Of a DNA stretch of 64,000 nucleotides, positions 9,085 through 18,043 are shown piece by piece. The translations under genes were made by a program, and so were the position numbers. Under the pieces are notes generated by a model that made no database searches, was not told where the DNA came from, and saw only the letters and a program-made list of their open reading frames with translations. Location of the stretch: NCBI RefSeq assembly GCF_040958695.1, contig NZ_CP162599.1, positions 1,026,001 through 1,090,000 on the forward strand, written 5' to 3'. How positions within the stretch are numbered: the first letter of the stretch is position 1; each line of letters opens with the position of its first letter. This DNA is from Ornithinibacillus sp. 4-3. Its GTDB lineage: Bacteria > Bacillota > Bacilli > Bacillales > Amphibacillaceae.

Positions 9085-9417
9085 TTGATCGGTGAAAAAA
9101 TCAAAAAATTACGAAAAGAAAAGAAGATGTCTATTTCTGAACTTGCCGAGAAAGCAAATGTAGCTAAGTCATATTTGAGTTCGATTGAGCGTAATATACA
9201 ATCGAATCCATCGATCCAGTTTATTGAAAAAGTTAGTAATGTATTAGGTGTTCCAGCAAATGAATTATTGCGTGTAAATGGAATAAGCGATGTGGAAGAA
9301 TTAGATGATGAATGGTTACAAATAGTTCAAGAAGCCATGGATTCAGGTGTAACCAAAGAGCAATTTAAGGAGTTTCTAGAATTTAACCGTTGGCGAAATA
9401 ATCAGGAACATTCATAA
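9085..9417 (+). CDS. sinR: SinR-like master regulator of biofilm formation
   Basis: About 110 residues. Residues 1-65 are a Cro/cI helix-turn-helix (SELAEKANVAKSYLSSIERN) very close to SinR. The C-terminal part (WLQIVQEAMDSGVTKEQFKEFL) is the SinR tetramerisation region that SinI mimics. An in-frame ATG lies at 9079, but GAGGG at 9071-9075 sits nine bases before TTG 9085. That start gives MIGEKIK, aligning with SinR MIGQRIK, so the TTG is preferred. It should repress matrix genes. A terminator follows. Confidence 0.88.
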   Translation: MIGEKIKKLRKEKKMSISELAEKANVAKSYLSSIERNIQSNPSIQFIEKVSNVLGVPANELLRVNGISDVEELDDEWLQIVQEAMDSGVTKEQFKEFLEFNRWRNNQEHS

Positions 9418-9457
9418 ATTTAAAGTGACAAAACAAAAAATCGTTAAATATGACTTA

Positions 9458-9493
9458 GGCAGAAGGTGACAATTGAATTCCTTCTGCTTTTTA
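9458..9493 (+). terminator. Terminator after sinR
   Basis: GCAGAAGG pairs with CCTTCTGC around a 13-base loop, followed by TTTTT. The remaining sequence to nagB holds an ACACCT/AGGTGT hairpin near 9590-9612 with A/T flanks, of unknown role. Confidence 0.7.
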
Positions 9494-9720
9494 CTTGATA
9501 AATATTTCAGTAGCATAAAAACTTCATGACAATTTTTATTACATACTTGCTATTTGAAAAAAAATAAATGATAATTATCTAGTCTTTTTTACACCTTAAA
9601 TTGAGGTGTTTAAAAAAATAGATAAGATTATGTTTATCCAATGTGTATGAACGGGTAATAAGAACATGTCTATTTATTTTCACATTTACCTGAATGAATG
9701 GATAAGGGAGGAGAGGTAAA

Positions 9721-10452
9721 ATGAAAATTATTAAAGTAAAAGACTATGAAGAGTTAAGTAAGAAAGCTTGTGAAGTTTTTGTTCAAAAGTTACAAACAAT
9801 TGCTAATCCAGTATTAGGTTTAGCAACGGGTTCTACTCCTGAAGGGTTATATGAATGCCTGATTGGGCAGTATAAGCAAAATAAAGTATCTTTTAAAAAT
9901 GCAACAACTTTTAATTTAGATGAATATATTGGTCTGCCAAATGACCATGATCAAAGCTATCATTATTTTATGAATGAAAAGCTATTTAAACATATTGATT
10001 TGCCAAAAGAACGTGCACATGTTCCAAGTGGTGTTGTAGCAGATTTGGAAAAAGAATGTCATGATTATGAGCAAGCAATTAAAGAACAAGGACCTATTGA
10101 TCTTCAATTATTAGGAATGGGTCCAAATGGTCATATTGCTTTTAATGAACCTGGAACATCTTTTGAAAGTAGAACAGCTATCTATGATTTAACAGAGTCT
10201 ACTCGTAATGCGAATGCACGATTCTTTGACTCGATTGATGAAGTACCAACAAAAGCAATCTCAATGGGTATAGGAACAATTATGGATGCGAAGGAAATTC
10301 TATTTATTGTTTCTGGGGAATCTAAAGCTGAGATTTTAGCAAAAGTACTTGAAGGAAAAGCAGATCCTTCTATTCCTGCTACTGTATTACATTTACATGA
10401 TAATGTAACAGTAATTGCAGACGAAGCAGCATTGTCAAAGTACAAAGGTTAA
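9721..10452 (+). CDS. nagB: Glucosamine-6-phosphate deaminase
   Basis: 243 residues, the usual bacterial NagB length. NagB converts glucosamine-6-phosphate to fructose-6-phosphate plus ammonia, feeding amino sugars into glycolysis. Seen: ATGSTPEGLYE near residue 39, FNLDEYIGL near 64, and LLGMGPNGHIAFNEPG near 132-147 with the catalytic Asp/His region. GGGAGGAGAGG precedes the ATG. In B. subtilis nagB sits with nagA and nagR; here it stands alone, with no nagA next to it. No clear NagR or CcpA site was found. Confidence 0.95.
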   Translation: MKIIKVKDYEELSKKACEVFVQKLQTIANPVLGLATGSTPEGLYECLIGQYKQNKVSFKNATTFNLDEYIGLPNDHDQSYHYFMNEKLFKHIDLPKERAHVPSGVVADLEKECHDYEQAIKEQGPIDLQLLGMGPNGHIAFNEPGTSFESRTAIYDLTESTRNANARFFDSIDEVPTKAISMGIGTIMDAKEILFIVSGESKAEILAKVLEGKADPSIPATVLHLHDNVTVIADEAALSKYKG

Positions 10453-10455
10453 TGT

Positions 10456-10497
10456 TGAAGGAATTGTCAGAAAAACGTTTTCTTGACAATTCCTTCA
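10456..10497. terminator. Long hairpin between convergent nagB and yvyE
   Basis: The 14-base arms TGAAGGAATTGTCA (10456-10469) and TGACAATTCCTTCA (10484-10497) are perfect, with an inner AAAACGTTTT palindrome. There is no strong T-run on either strand. A shared terminator is likely from its position. Confidence 0.6.
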
Positions 10498-10511
10498 TTG
10501 CTAAGCATCTT

Positions 10512-11162
10512 TTATGACTCTTTTGTGGATTCTACATCTATTTCAACATATTTCATATTTGTTTCATTAATTTCTGCTTGGCCACTTGTCATATTAGTCA
10601 TCCAGTCTTGAAAGATTTCTTCATCTCCTGTTTTTGCATAAATATTAAATTCAACATTCTCTAAATAATTAATTTGATCGACTATATATGCTGATTGGCG
10701 CAGTTCATTTTCTAATTTTCCTAAAAGTGGATAATCGATTTTAACAGAAAAACCTTGCATTAATTGACGTTTAACAATTCCTGTTGCTTTAATTGCTTGT
10801 GAAGTCGTTGATCCGTATGCGCGGATTAAACCACCTGCACCTAATTTAATCCCACCATAGTACCTAGTAACGACAACAGCAGTATCTTTTAATTGTTGTT
10901 TTTTTAACACTTCAAGCATTGGAACACCAGCTGTTCCACTAGGTTCACCATCATCATTTGCTTTTTGGATCTGATCATGCTCACCAATTATATAGGCTGA
11001 GCAATTATGAGTAGCATCATGATGCTTTTTCTTAATTTGGTTAATAAATTCTATCGCGTCTTCTTCTGTTTCAACGCGTTTCACATGTCCAATAAATCTA
11101 GATTTTTGAATAATTAATTGATCTGAGCCTTTTGATTTGACAGTATAATAACTAGGTAACAT
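10512..11162 (-). CDS. yvyE: YigZ/YvyE (IMPACT) family protein
   Basis: 216 residues, near B. subtilis YvyE. The N-terminal domain carries the UPF0029/IMPACT signature (DDGEPSGTAGVPMLEVL, then TRYYGGIKLGAGGLIRAYG). A smaller C-terminal alpha/beta domain follows. The family is linked to translation or stress response in eukaryotes, but its bacterial role is not settled. AGGAGG lies five bases before the ATG at 11162; a TTG one codon earlier is possible. It converges on nagB and is divergent from degS. Confidence 0.9.
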   Translation of the reverse strand: MLPSYYTVKSKGSDQLIIQKSRFIGHVKRVETEEDAIEFINQIKKKHHDATHNCSAYIIGEHDQIQKANDDGEPSGTAGVPMLEVLKKQQLKDTAVVVTRYYGGIKLGAGGLIRAYGSTTSQAIKATGIVKRQLMQGFSVKIDYPLLGKLENELRQSAYIVDQINYLENVEFNIYAKTGDEEIFQDWMTNMTSGQAEINETNMKYVEIDVESTKES

Positions 11163-11348
11163 CAAATCCTCCTCATAGATTTTATGTAGTAAAATGTTAT
11201 TAATATATATAGGGAATGATTGTTTAGTTTATTTGTCACATACAATCAACAATATAATAATAGAGTAGTTTAAAAATAATAGGGAAAAGACCCTAAGAAA
11301 AACGCAAGCACTAACGTATATTATAACATAGGTTATTTGGAGATGATG

Positions 11349-12503
11349 ATGCAAATGGCTGATATAAAGACTTTAGATCATATTATTGACGAGATGATTG
11401 ATGTTGTTGAAAATAGTAAAAATGAAATCATCCATATTAGTGAAGAATCAATTGAAGAGTATAAAAATTTACAAGTTGAATTGGCAGAAACGCAAAAAAA
11501 TGTTGCAAAGTTTATTGAGCAAGGGGACGAGTTAGAACGTAGGGTCCAAATATTACGTCAACGCCTTCTCCGAGTTAATAAATTTTACGATCAATATTCA
11601 GAAGAAGAAGTCCGTAAAGTATATGATAGTACACTCCAGATACAAACGGAGTTAACCACACTAAGGCAAAGAGAAAAAAGTTTGCGTGACAAACGGGATT
11701 ATTTAGAAAGACGTTTAATCATATTAGAGCAGACAATTGAACGAGCAACAGGTTTAACAGGGAAAATTTCTGTCGTACTCACTTACCTTCAAGATGATTT
11801 CAAACATGTTAATCAGCTTATTGAAACAGCTAAAGAGAAGCAAGAGTTTAGTTTACAAATTATTCATGCACAGGAAGAGGAAAGAAGAAGAATTTCCCGA
11901 GAAATTCATGATGGACCAGCACAAATGCTTGCAAATATTATGTTACGTTCTGAATTAGTTGAACGTATGGCGCGTCAAGGCGAAATGGAACTTGCAGTAA
12001 AAGAGCTGAAAAATGTTCGCCAAATGGTTCAAGCGTCTTTATATGAAGTAAGGCATATGATTTATGATTTACGTCCAATGGCATTAGATGATCTCGGACT
12101 TCTTCCAACGATTCGAAAATATGTTTCGAATACAGCAGAGCATCATCAACTAAATATTGAATTTTCCCACGTAGGAAAGAAAGCCCGATTAAAATCAGAA
12201 TATGAAATTGCTGTTTTTAGATTATTTCAAGAATCAATTCAAAACGCAATTAAGCATGCAGAAGCAACGAAGATTAGAGTGAAATTAGAAATTGATGATG
12301 ATTTCTTAAAACTTACTATCCAAGATGATGGTAAAGGTTTTGACATAGATGAGGGTAAGCGAGAAAATTCATTTGGAATTTTGGGCATGAAGGAAAGAGT
12401 TGAAATGCTTCATGGAGAATTAATAATTAAATCCAAACAGAAATTGGGAACAAAGGTATTTATTAAAATTCCATATCAAGCAGAAGCATTAAGAGAAAAT
12501 TAA
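11349..12503 (+). CDS. degS: Sensor histidine kinase DegS
   Basis: A cytoplasmic sensor kinase of about 384 residues. Residues ~1-165 are the coiled-coil DegS sensor domain. The HisKA_3 phosphoacceptor motif SREIHDGPAQML follows, with His about 187, then an HATPase domain with DDGKGFD and FGILGMKERVEML. DegS phosphorylates DegU to control secreted enzymes, competence and motility. Several in-frame starts exist (TTG 11337, ATG 11343, 11346, 11349, 11355); GGAG at 11339-11342 best suits 11349. degU follows after 170 bases. Confidence 0.93.
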   Translation: MQMADIKTLDHIIDEMIDVVENSKNEIIHISEESIEEYKNLQVELAETQKNVAKFIEQGDELERRVQILRQRLLRVNKFYDQYSEEEVRKVYDSTLQIQTELTTLRQREKSLRDKRDYLERRLIILEQTIERATGLTGKISVVLTYLQDDFKHVNQLIETAKEKQEFSLQIIHAQEEERRRISREIHDGPAQMLANIMLRSELVERMARQGEMELAVKELKNVRQMVQASLYEVRHMIYDLRPMALDDLGLLPTIRKYVSNTAEHHQLNIEFSHVGKKARLKSEYEIAVFRLFQESIQNAIKHAEATKIRVKLEIDDDFLKLTIQDDGKGFDIDEGKRENSFGILGMKERVEMLHGELIIKSKQKLGTKVFIKIPYQAEALREN

Positions 12504-12673
12504 TATTTGCTATGCGCTTAATTCCTATCTAGAAAACTCACTAATGTTGCAAACGAATTCATATTCTAATACTATTTAAAATAATAGTATCGATAGAAAT
12601 AATCATAGTAAAAAACAAATTACCCAGTAAGAAAAAATACAAGGAAATATGGATGTAGGAGGATAAAATAGAG

Positions 12674-13360
12674 ATGAATCCTAAAAAGACAATTGATATC
12701 GTCCTAATTGATGACCACAAGTTATTTAGAGAAGGTGTAAGAAGGATATTGGATTTTGAGCCAATGTTCAGCGTAGTAGCTGAAGGTGGCGATGGGAATG
12801 TTGCGGAGCAATTAATTAGCCAATATAATCCAGATGTAGTGCTAATGGATATCAACATGCCTGATATAAATGGAATTGATGCAACTGCAAAGCTAGTTGA
12901 GAAATTCCCAGAGACAAATATTATTATTCTTTCTATTCACGATGATGAAAGCTATGTGACACATTCATTAAAAATAGGTGCCAAAGGTTACCTGTTAAAA
13001 GAAATGGATGCTGATTCTCTGATAGTAGCAATTAAAGTGGTTAGTGCGGGTGGATCATATATTCATCCAAAGGTTACTCATAATATTGTAGAAGAGTATC
13101 GTAAATTAGCAGCACAAAACGGGATTAACTCTTTAGCAACTGTGGAATATAGTCGTCCACTTCATATTTTAACGAAAAGAGAATGTCAGGTACTACAGCT
13201 ACTAGCAGAAGGGAATAGTAACCGTTCTATTTCAGATAATTTATTTATTAGTGAAAAAACGGTTAAAAACCATGTTAGTAATATTTTACAGAAAATGCGA
13301 GTGAATGACCGAACACAGGCAGTAGTAACTGCAATTCGAAATGGTTGGGTAGAGGTTTAA
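12674..13360 (+). CDS. degU: Response regulator DegU
   Basis: 228 residues, one less than B. subtilis DegU. It has an N-terminal receiver domain (acidic pocket IDD near 12-14, phospho-acceptor Asp about 59 in [10 protein letters not shown]) and a C-terminal LuxR/NarL helix-turn-helix ([15 protein letters not shown]..., then [13 protein letters not shown]). It is the partner of DegS and activates or represses genes for exoenzymes, competence and flagella. GTAGGAGGA lies upstream. A strong terminator follows, so degU closes the degSU unit. Confidence 0.95.
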   Translation: MNPKKTIDIVLIDDHKLFREGVRRILDFEPMFSVVAEGGDGNVAEQLISQYNPDVVLMDINMPDINGIDATAKLVEKFPETNIIILSIHDDESYVTHSLKIGAKGYLLKEMDADSLIVAIKVVSAGGSYIHPKVTHNIVEEYRKLAAQNGINSLATVEYSRPLHILTKRECQVLQLLAEGNSNRSISDNLFISEKTVKNHVSNILQKMRVNDRTQAVVTAIRNGWVEV

Positions 13361-13394
13361 CTTAAAGTGTATGTTTGTCTATAAACATTATATA

Positions 13395-13439
13395 TCCTTC
13401 AAAAATTAGTTTTTATATCTAATTTTTGAAGGATTTTTT
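13395..13439 (+). terminator. Terminator after degU
   Basis: A perfect 15-bp stem (arms 13395-13409 and 13419-13433) with a 9-base loop is followed by six T. Confidence 0.9.
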
Positions 13440-13561
13440 CTTAATAATTTTATATTGTTAAGCCCTTTATTTTAAGAGTCATAAAACTATTATTCTAGAT
13501 GCTTAAATAAACAGATTTAACAGTAGAATAACAGGTGATTTTTTCTCTAGTATCATGTAAT

Positions 13562-13582
13562 ATCAAGATAAGTTATCTTGAT
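13562..13582. promoter_or_regulatory. 21-bp palindrome upstream of degV
   Basis: ATCAAGATAA, a central G, then TTATCTTGAT form a perfect dyad with 10-base arms, 73 bases before the degV start. The length and arm sequence resemble MarR-type operators. The regulator is not identifiable here. Confidence 0.5.
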
Positions 13583-13654
13583 TTAGTAGGGATTTTACCT
13601 TTCAAAGAATACTAAGGCGAGATAGATAAAGCCGTGTAAATGGAGGGGATAATA

Positions 13655-14497
13655 GTGAAAATTGCAGTAATGACTGATAGTACAGCATATATACCAAAAG
13701 ATTTGGTGGAAAAATATAATATCCATACGGTACCACTAGCCGTTGTTTTTGGTGATGAAATATATCGTGAAGAAGTTGATATTTCACCAGAGGAATTTTA
13801 TCAAAAGGTGAGAGAATCAGAAAAGCTACCCACAACCTCACAGCCTTCTGTCGGAGATGCTGTAACGAAATTGGAAGAACTGGCAAAGGATTATGATGCA
13901 GTAATTTCCATTCATATTTCTAGCGAATTAAGTGGTACATACAATGCAGTGATTAGTGCAGGAGAAATGGTAGAAGGAATTAAATTATATGCCTTTGATT
14001 CTAAAATCAGTGCAATGGCGTTAGGCTTTTTTGTGCTAGAAGCAGCGAAATTAATTGAACAAAATAAGACACCTGAAGAGATTTTGAAATACCTTCATGA
14101 ATTCCATGATAAAGTAAATGCTTATTTTATGGTTGATGATCTATCCCATTTACAACGTGGTGGTCGTTTAAGTGGAGCACAAGCATTTATTGGAAGCCTG
14201 TTAAAAATTAAACCAATCCTCCATATTGTAGATGGCAAAATTCTTCCATTTGAAAAAATTCGAACGACAAAGAAAGCACTTCAACGTATCTTGAATTTGC
14301 TAGAAGAAGATATACAGACTAAAACAGTAAAAGAAGTTGTATTTATTCATGCTAATAATGAAGCTGCTGCATTGAATTTAGAAATAGAATTTAAGCAAAA
14401 ACATCCAGAAATAAATACATTGATAAGCTATTTTGGTCCAGTATTAGGCACTCATTTAGGAGAAGGAGCTTTAGGTATTCTTTGGTACACAGAATAG
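13655..14497 (+). CDS. degV: DegV-family fatty-acid-binding protein
   Basis: 280 residues. The N-terminal motif AVMTDSTAYIP, the mid segment TTSQPSVGD and the SSELSGTYNA motif are typical of DegV/FakB proteins. These bind a fatty acid and, in related systems, present it to a FakA kinase for phospholipid synthesis. The ORF extends to an ATG at 13640, but GGAGGGG at 13642-13648 points to GTG 13655. A 21-bp palindrome lies upstream. It sits between degU and comFA as in B. subtilis. Confidence 0.9.
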   Translation: MKIAVMTDSTAYIPKDLVEKYNIHTVPLAVVFGDEIYREEVDISPEEFYQKVRESEKLPTTSQPSVGDAVTKLEELAKDYDAVISIHISSELSGTYNAVISAGEMVEGIKLYAFDSKISAMALGFFVLEAAKLIEQNKTPEEILKYLHEFHDKVNAYFMVDDLSHLQRGGRLSGAQAFIGSLLKIKPILHIVDGKILPFEKIRTTKKALQRILNLLEEDIQTKTVKEVVFIHANNEAAALNLEIEFKQKHPEINTLISYFGPVLGTHLGEGALGILWYTE

Positions 14498-14506
14498 GAT
14501 GTAGAG

Positions 14507-14569
14507 TCTGCTCTAGAAATATAAAGCTATGTTCATACTAAAAATGAATGCTTTATATTTCTAAGCAGA
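14507..14569 (+). terminator. Long hairpin between degV and comFA
   Basis: TAGAAATATAAAGC (14514-14527) pairs perfectly with GCTTTATATTTCTA (14550-14563). The stem continues as TCTGCT/AGCAGA past one bulged base, giving about 20 bp in all. A TTAATTTTC tail follows. It probably terminates degV transcription and may insulate comFA. Confidence 0.6.
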
Positions 14570-14619
14570 TTAATTTTCTCCGTTATAGGCGTGCAAAATC
14601 TAAAAAAAGAAGGTGGCTT

Positions 14620-16023
14620 ATGAAAGCAGAATTAAATTATGAACAACTTGCAAAAATTTATGCCGGAAAATTATTACTTCGCTCGGAGATCGATTTACAT
14701 GATCAAACCCTCCATACTTTACTTCAGAGTTCTACTTTTAGCACGCTCCCATCCATTCTTCAAAAACGTTTTTCCAATCAATGTCAACGTTGTGGCAATC
14801 ATGATATAAAATACTTTGGTCTGATAGATTGCTTGCTTTGTGGGCATATTCATTTATATTGTCGTAAATGTATTTCAATGGGGCGTGTATCAGCATGTCA
14901 GCCTCTGTACTTATGGACAGGAGATACCCCTGCTTGGCCAATTATTGCAGAACCATGTACTTGGAAAGGTGAATTAACAGAAGCACAGCAGGTTGCAGCT
15001 AATCGAGTGAAACAAGCGATTTTACAGAAAGAAAAGGATCTCTTAGTATGGGCGGTAACTGGTGCAGGGAAAACTGAAATGTTATTTCCAGGTATTGCTG
15101 AAGCTATAGCAAAAGGACAGCGAGTATGTATTGCTACTCCTCGTGCTGATGTCGTCCGAGAGCTATATCCTCGAATTAAATCCGCCTTTCAAATGACTGA
15201 AATCCAAGCCCTATATGGAGGCAGTGAAGAAAGAGATGGAATAGGTCAACTTATCATTGCAACAACCCACCAACTCCTACGATTTAAGCATGCATTTGAT
15301 GTCATCGTTTTAGATGAAATGGATGCTTTTCCTTATACGAATGATCCGTCCTTACCATTTGTAACAAGTAGAGCCTTGAAGACGAACAGCACAATGATTT
15401 ATTTAACCGCAACTCCAAAAGCCTCTGATCAAATCAAAATCTCCAGACAGAAATTGCCCCATGTTTTTGTCCCTAATCGTTATCATGGACAAGCTTTGCC
15501 AATTCCACAGTCTATTCCATGTTTTTCCTTGAAAAAAGATATCCAAGCCAATCAAGTGCCCAAAGCTTTACTTAAATGGATAAAGCATAGAAACAATCCT
15601 CATAGACAGTTACTTCTATTTGTTCCAACAATTCAAATTGCCGATCAGTGGCAAAAATTCCTGCCAGAGCTTTTTCTTCAGCACCAATTAATTCAAGATA
15701 AATCAGAATTAACAACAGTCCATGCTAGTGATCATGATCGAAAAACAAAGGTTGAACTATTTCGAGAGAAGAAGTTGAAAATTCTTGTGACTACAACGAT
15801 TTTAGAAAGAGGGGTTACCTTTCCGTCTGTTGATGTAGTGGTGGTTGATGCAGGTCATGATGTTTTTGATGAAGCGGCACTAGTGCAAATTGCTGGACGA
15901 GCAGGTAGAAGTGCGCTAGATCCAACTGGAGAAGTATTATTTATGCATACAGGAAAAACAGAAGCCATTATAAGATCCATTCAAATGATTAAGCAAATGA
16001 ACAAACGAGCAGGACTTAAATAA
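14620..16023 (+). CDS. comFA: ComFA, DNA-uptake helicase-like ATPase
   Basis: 467 residues (B. subtilis ComFA is 463). ComFA is a cytoplasmic-face DEAD-box-like ATPase that helps drive single-stranded transforming DNA into the cell. Seen: Cys clusters CQRC (55-58), CLLC (71-74) and CRKC (81-84) forming the known zinc site; Walker A TGAGKTE (~147-153); DEMD; TATPK; and C-terminal GRAGRS. The frame is open from 14548, but AAGGTGG before the ATG at 14620 marks the start. comFC follows 13 bases downstream. Confidence 0.95.
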   Translation: MKAELNYEQLAKIYAGKLLLRSEIDLHDQTLHTLLQSSTFSTLPSILQKRFSNQCQRCGNHDIKYFGLIDCLLCGHIHLYCRKCISMGRVSACQPLYLWTGDTPAWPIIAEPCTWKGELTEAQQVAANRVKQAILQKEKDLLVWAVTGAGKTEMLFPGIAEAIAKGQRVCIATPRADVVRELYPRIKSAFQMTEIQALYGGSEERDGIGQLIIATTHQLLRFKHAFDVIVLDEMDAFPYTNDPSLPFVTSRALKTNSTMIYLTATPKASDQIKISRQKLPHVFVPNRYHGQALPIPQSIPCFSLKKDIQANQVPKALLKWIKHRNNPHRQLLLFVPTIQIADQWQKFLPELFLQHQLIQDKSELTTVHASDHDRKTKVELFREKKLKILVTTTILERGVTFPSVDVVVVDAGHDVFDEAALVQIAGRAGRSALDPTGEVLFMHTGKTEAIIRSIQMIKQMNKRAGLK

Positions 16024-16036
16024 GGGAGGTATGTAG

Positions 16037-16729
16037 GTGAATTGTTTATATTGTCATGAAAAACAGGTAAAAGAAGTGAATTGGGTTAATCTTTTCTTTA
16101 GTGAAAAGAAAAGTGAATTATGTACGAATTGCCAAGAAAAGCTAAGTTTCATTAAAGAGCAAATATGTGAAGCTTGTGGAAGACCCACAGATGCAAAAAT
16201 ATGTGGAGATTGTTTGCATTGGCAAAGTATTTATAAAAATAAAGAACAACTAGATCCATTGAAATATAATCGATCCATTTATATTTATAATGATTTCATG
16301 CGAGAAATCATAGTAAAATGGAAGTATCAAGGAGATTATGAACTAGGAAATATTTTTCGAGATATATTTAGAAAGTATTTTTTACAATATTTTTCAATGC
16401 TTCCTAAAGATGCAATCATTGTACCTATACCTTTAAGTGAAGAACGAAAGCGTGAAAGAGCATTTAATCAGGCCTTTATGCTAGCCAGTTTTTTACCATG
16501 GAAAGTGGAAGATATATTAACAAGGGAGCATCGAGAGAAGCAAGCTAAAAAGTCTAGGCTTGAACGTATGCTAGGAGATAATCCATTCTCACTAATAAAA
16601 CCATTAAACAAAACAGTCGTTATTGTCGATGATATATATACAACAGGAACAACTTTAAGGCATGCAGCAGAATTATTGAAGAAGAATGGGTGTCCTGTTG
16701 TTTATAGCTATACATTAATTAGAGGGTAA
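16037..16729 (+). CDS. comFC: ComFC, phosphoribosyltransferase-like competence protein
   Basis: 230 residues from GTG with GGAGGT six bases upstream. The N-terminus has paired Cys motifs (CLYC, CTNC, CEAC, CGDC) as a zinc ribbon. The C-terminal half is a type I phosphoribosyltransferase with the PRPP loop VVIVDDIYTTGTT at about 194-206. It works with ComFA in DNA uptake. In B. subtilis a small comFB lies between comFA and comFC; the 13-base gap here leaves no room for it. Confidence 0.93.
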   Translation: MNCLYCHEKQVKEVNWVNLFFSEKKSELCTNCQEKLSFIKEQICEACGRPTDAKICGDCLHWQSIYKNKEQLDPLKYNRSIYIYNDFMREIIVKWKYQGDYELGNIFRDIFRKYFLQYFSMLPKDAIIVPIPLSEERKRERAFNQAFMLASFLPWKVEDILTREHREKQAKKSRLERMLGDNPFSLIKPLNKTVVIVDDIYTTGTTLRHAAELLKKNGCPVVYSYTLIRG

Positions 16730-16778
16730 ATATAAAATGAAATAAAAAGATTATATGGAAGAGCAGGTGGGATTGGAC

Positions 16779-17192
16779 ATGGCAGAATTAGCAAATTGTT
16801 ACAATTGTAATGCAGTATTTGTTAAAACCGCGAGAAATATTTGTCCGAAGTGCTTTGCGGAGGAAGAAAAGGCTTTTGAGGTAGTTTACCAATTTATTAG
16901 AAGAAGAGAAAATCGAGAGGCAACTATTTCGGAAATCGTGGAAGCTACTGGAGTAGAGGAAAAATTAATTATAAAATTTGTAAAGGATAAACGTCTTCGT
17001 ACAACGATGTTCCCTAATCTGTCTTATCCATGTGAGAAATGTGGAACGAAAATTGTAACAGGTCGTTTATGTCAAGAATGCTCAGAGAAAATTATTAAAG
17101 ATGTCTATTTACATGAATTAGAAGAAAAGGCAATGGAAAAAGAGAGAGAAAGAATTAACACATACTATACATTAGATAGAGATAGAAAATAA
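16779..17192 (+). CDS. yvyF: Flagellar operon protein YvyF
   Basis: 137 residues, near B. subtilis YvyF in length. Two Cys pairs at the N-terminus (CYNC, CPKC) and two later (CEKC, CQEC) suggest two zinc ribbons flanking a helical domain (TISEIVEATGVEEKLIIKFV). It heads the flgM-flgN-flgK-flgL run. AGGTGGG precedes the ATG at 16779 by seven bases, giving MAELANC; the frame is open further upstream to 16755. It is implicated in FlgM/flagellar control in Bacillus (family knowledge). Confidence 0.85.
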   Translation: MAELANCYNCNAVFVKTARNICPKCFAEEEKAFEVVYQFIRRRENREATISEIVEATGVEEKLIIKFVKDKRLRTTMFPNLSYPCEKCGTKIVTGRLCQECSEKIIKDVYLHELEEKAMEKERERINTYYTLDRDRK

Positions 17193-17210
17193 ATTGCAAT
17201 AAACGCTTTA

Positions 17211-17235
17211 TAAAGAGTGAATATATACCGATAAT
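17211..17235 (+). promoter_or_regulatory. Weak candidate SigD promoter before flgM
   Basis: CCGATAAT at 17228-17235 matches the SigD -10 core, and TAAA lies at 17211. The gap to the extended -10 is about 12 bases rather than 15, so this is only tentative. Confidence 0.3.
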
Positions 17236-17256
17236 AAGATAAATAGGGGTGATGAA

Positions 17257-17520
17257 ATGAAAATTCAGGGACCTAATTTTTCTAAAATCCATGCATATCA
17301 AAATCAAATGCAGGTAAAAAAAGAACAAGCGAAAGAACATGTGTCTAAGGAAGATAAATTAGACATATCGAATGAGGCAAAAAAATTACAGATGAATCAG
17401 CAAAAAACTGAAGAACGAGATAACCATATTCAAAATATAAAAAGCTCGATAAAATCCGGATCGTACGAAATTGATTATCAAAAAACAGCTAAAAAAATGC
17501 TTAAGTTTTGGTCGAGGTAA
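17257..17520 (+). CDS. flgM: Anti-sigma-D factor FlgM
   Basis: 87 residues (B. subtilis 88), charged and largely helical. It has the FlgM pattern DKLDISNEAKKLQ and C-terminal IKSGSYEIDYQKTAKKMLKF. FlgM holds sigma-D inactive until the hook-basal body is complete. AGGGGTGATGAA precedes the ATG. It is followed after 21 bases by the FlgN chaperone gene. Confidence 0.9.
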   Translation: MKIQGPNFSKIHAYQNQMQVKKEQAKEHVSKEDKLDISNEAKKLQMNQQKTEERDNHIQNIKSSIKSGSYEIDYQKTAKKMLKFWSR

Positions 17521-17541
17521 TTCTAGAGGGGAGAAAATATT

Positions 17542-18024
17542 TTGTCTACACAATCCATTATCGCTGTTCTTCAACAACTTATAGAAATTCATCAAGATAT
17601 GATTAAGCTGTCGGAAGAAAAAACAGAGATTATTAAAGAAGGATCCGTTGAAAAATTGCAAAAACAGCTTGTGCGAGAACAAAAGTTAATTCGCTTATTG
17701 GAGCAAGCTGAAAACAACCGTCAGCAGGAAGTTATAAGTTGGTATCGGCAAGCTGATAGACCACTCGAAGAAATAACGATTACAAATATTTTAAATGTTT
17801 TAGAGGATGAAGAAGAACGAAATGCGCTAGAAGAGGCAGCAGTGCAATTAGCAAATGCAGTGATGAAATTAAAACAGCAAGAGCAATTGAATCATTCCTT
17901 ATTACAGCAGTCTATGCAATTTGTACAATTCTCTTTAAATATGATAAATCCAACAATTGAAAATTTTAATTATGGAAATCAACAAACAGGTAATAATAGA
18001 TCTGTTTTTGATTCAAAAGCATAA
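17542..18024 (+). CDS. flgN: Flagellar export chaperone FlgN
   Basis: 160 residues, mostly heptad-rich helix, starting at TTG with GAGGGGAG upstream. The central part (EEKTEIIKEGSVEKLQKQLVREQ) resembles the FlgN family, which keeps FlgK and FlgL soluble and escorts them to the export gate. The C-terminal tail (GNQQTGNNRSVFDSKA) is unstructured. It immediately precedes its clients flgK and flgL. Confidence 0.88.
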   Translation: MSTQSIIAVLQQLIEIHQDMIKLSEEKTEIIKEGSVEKLQKQLVREQKLIRLLEQAENNRQQEVISWYRQADRPLEEITITNILNVLEDEEERNALEEAAVQLANAVMKLKQQEQLNHSLLQQSMQFVQFSLNMINPTIENFNYGNQQTGNNRSVFDSKA

Positions 18025-18043
18025 ATGATAAAGGGGTACATAC

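Noticed and set aside
9590..9612. ACACCT/AGGTGT hairpin between sinR and nagB as a riboswitch
   Set aside because: Only six pairs with A/T flanks; no larger conserved structure or known aptamer pattern such as glmS is visible.
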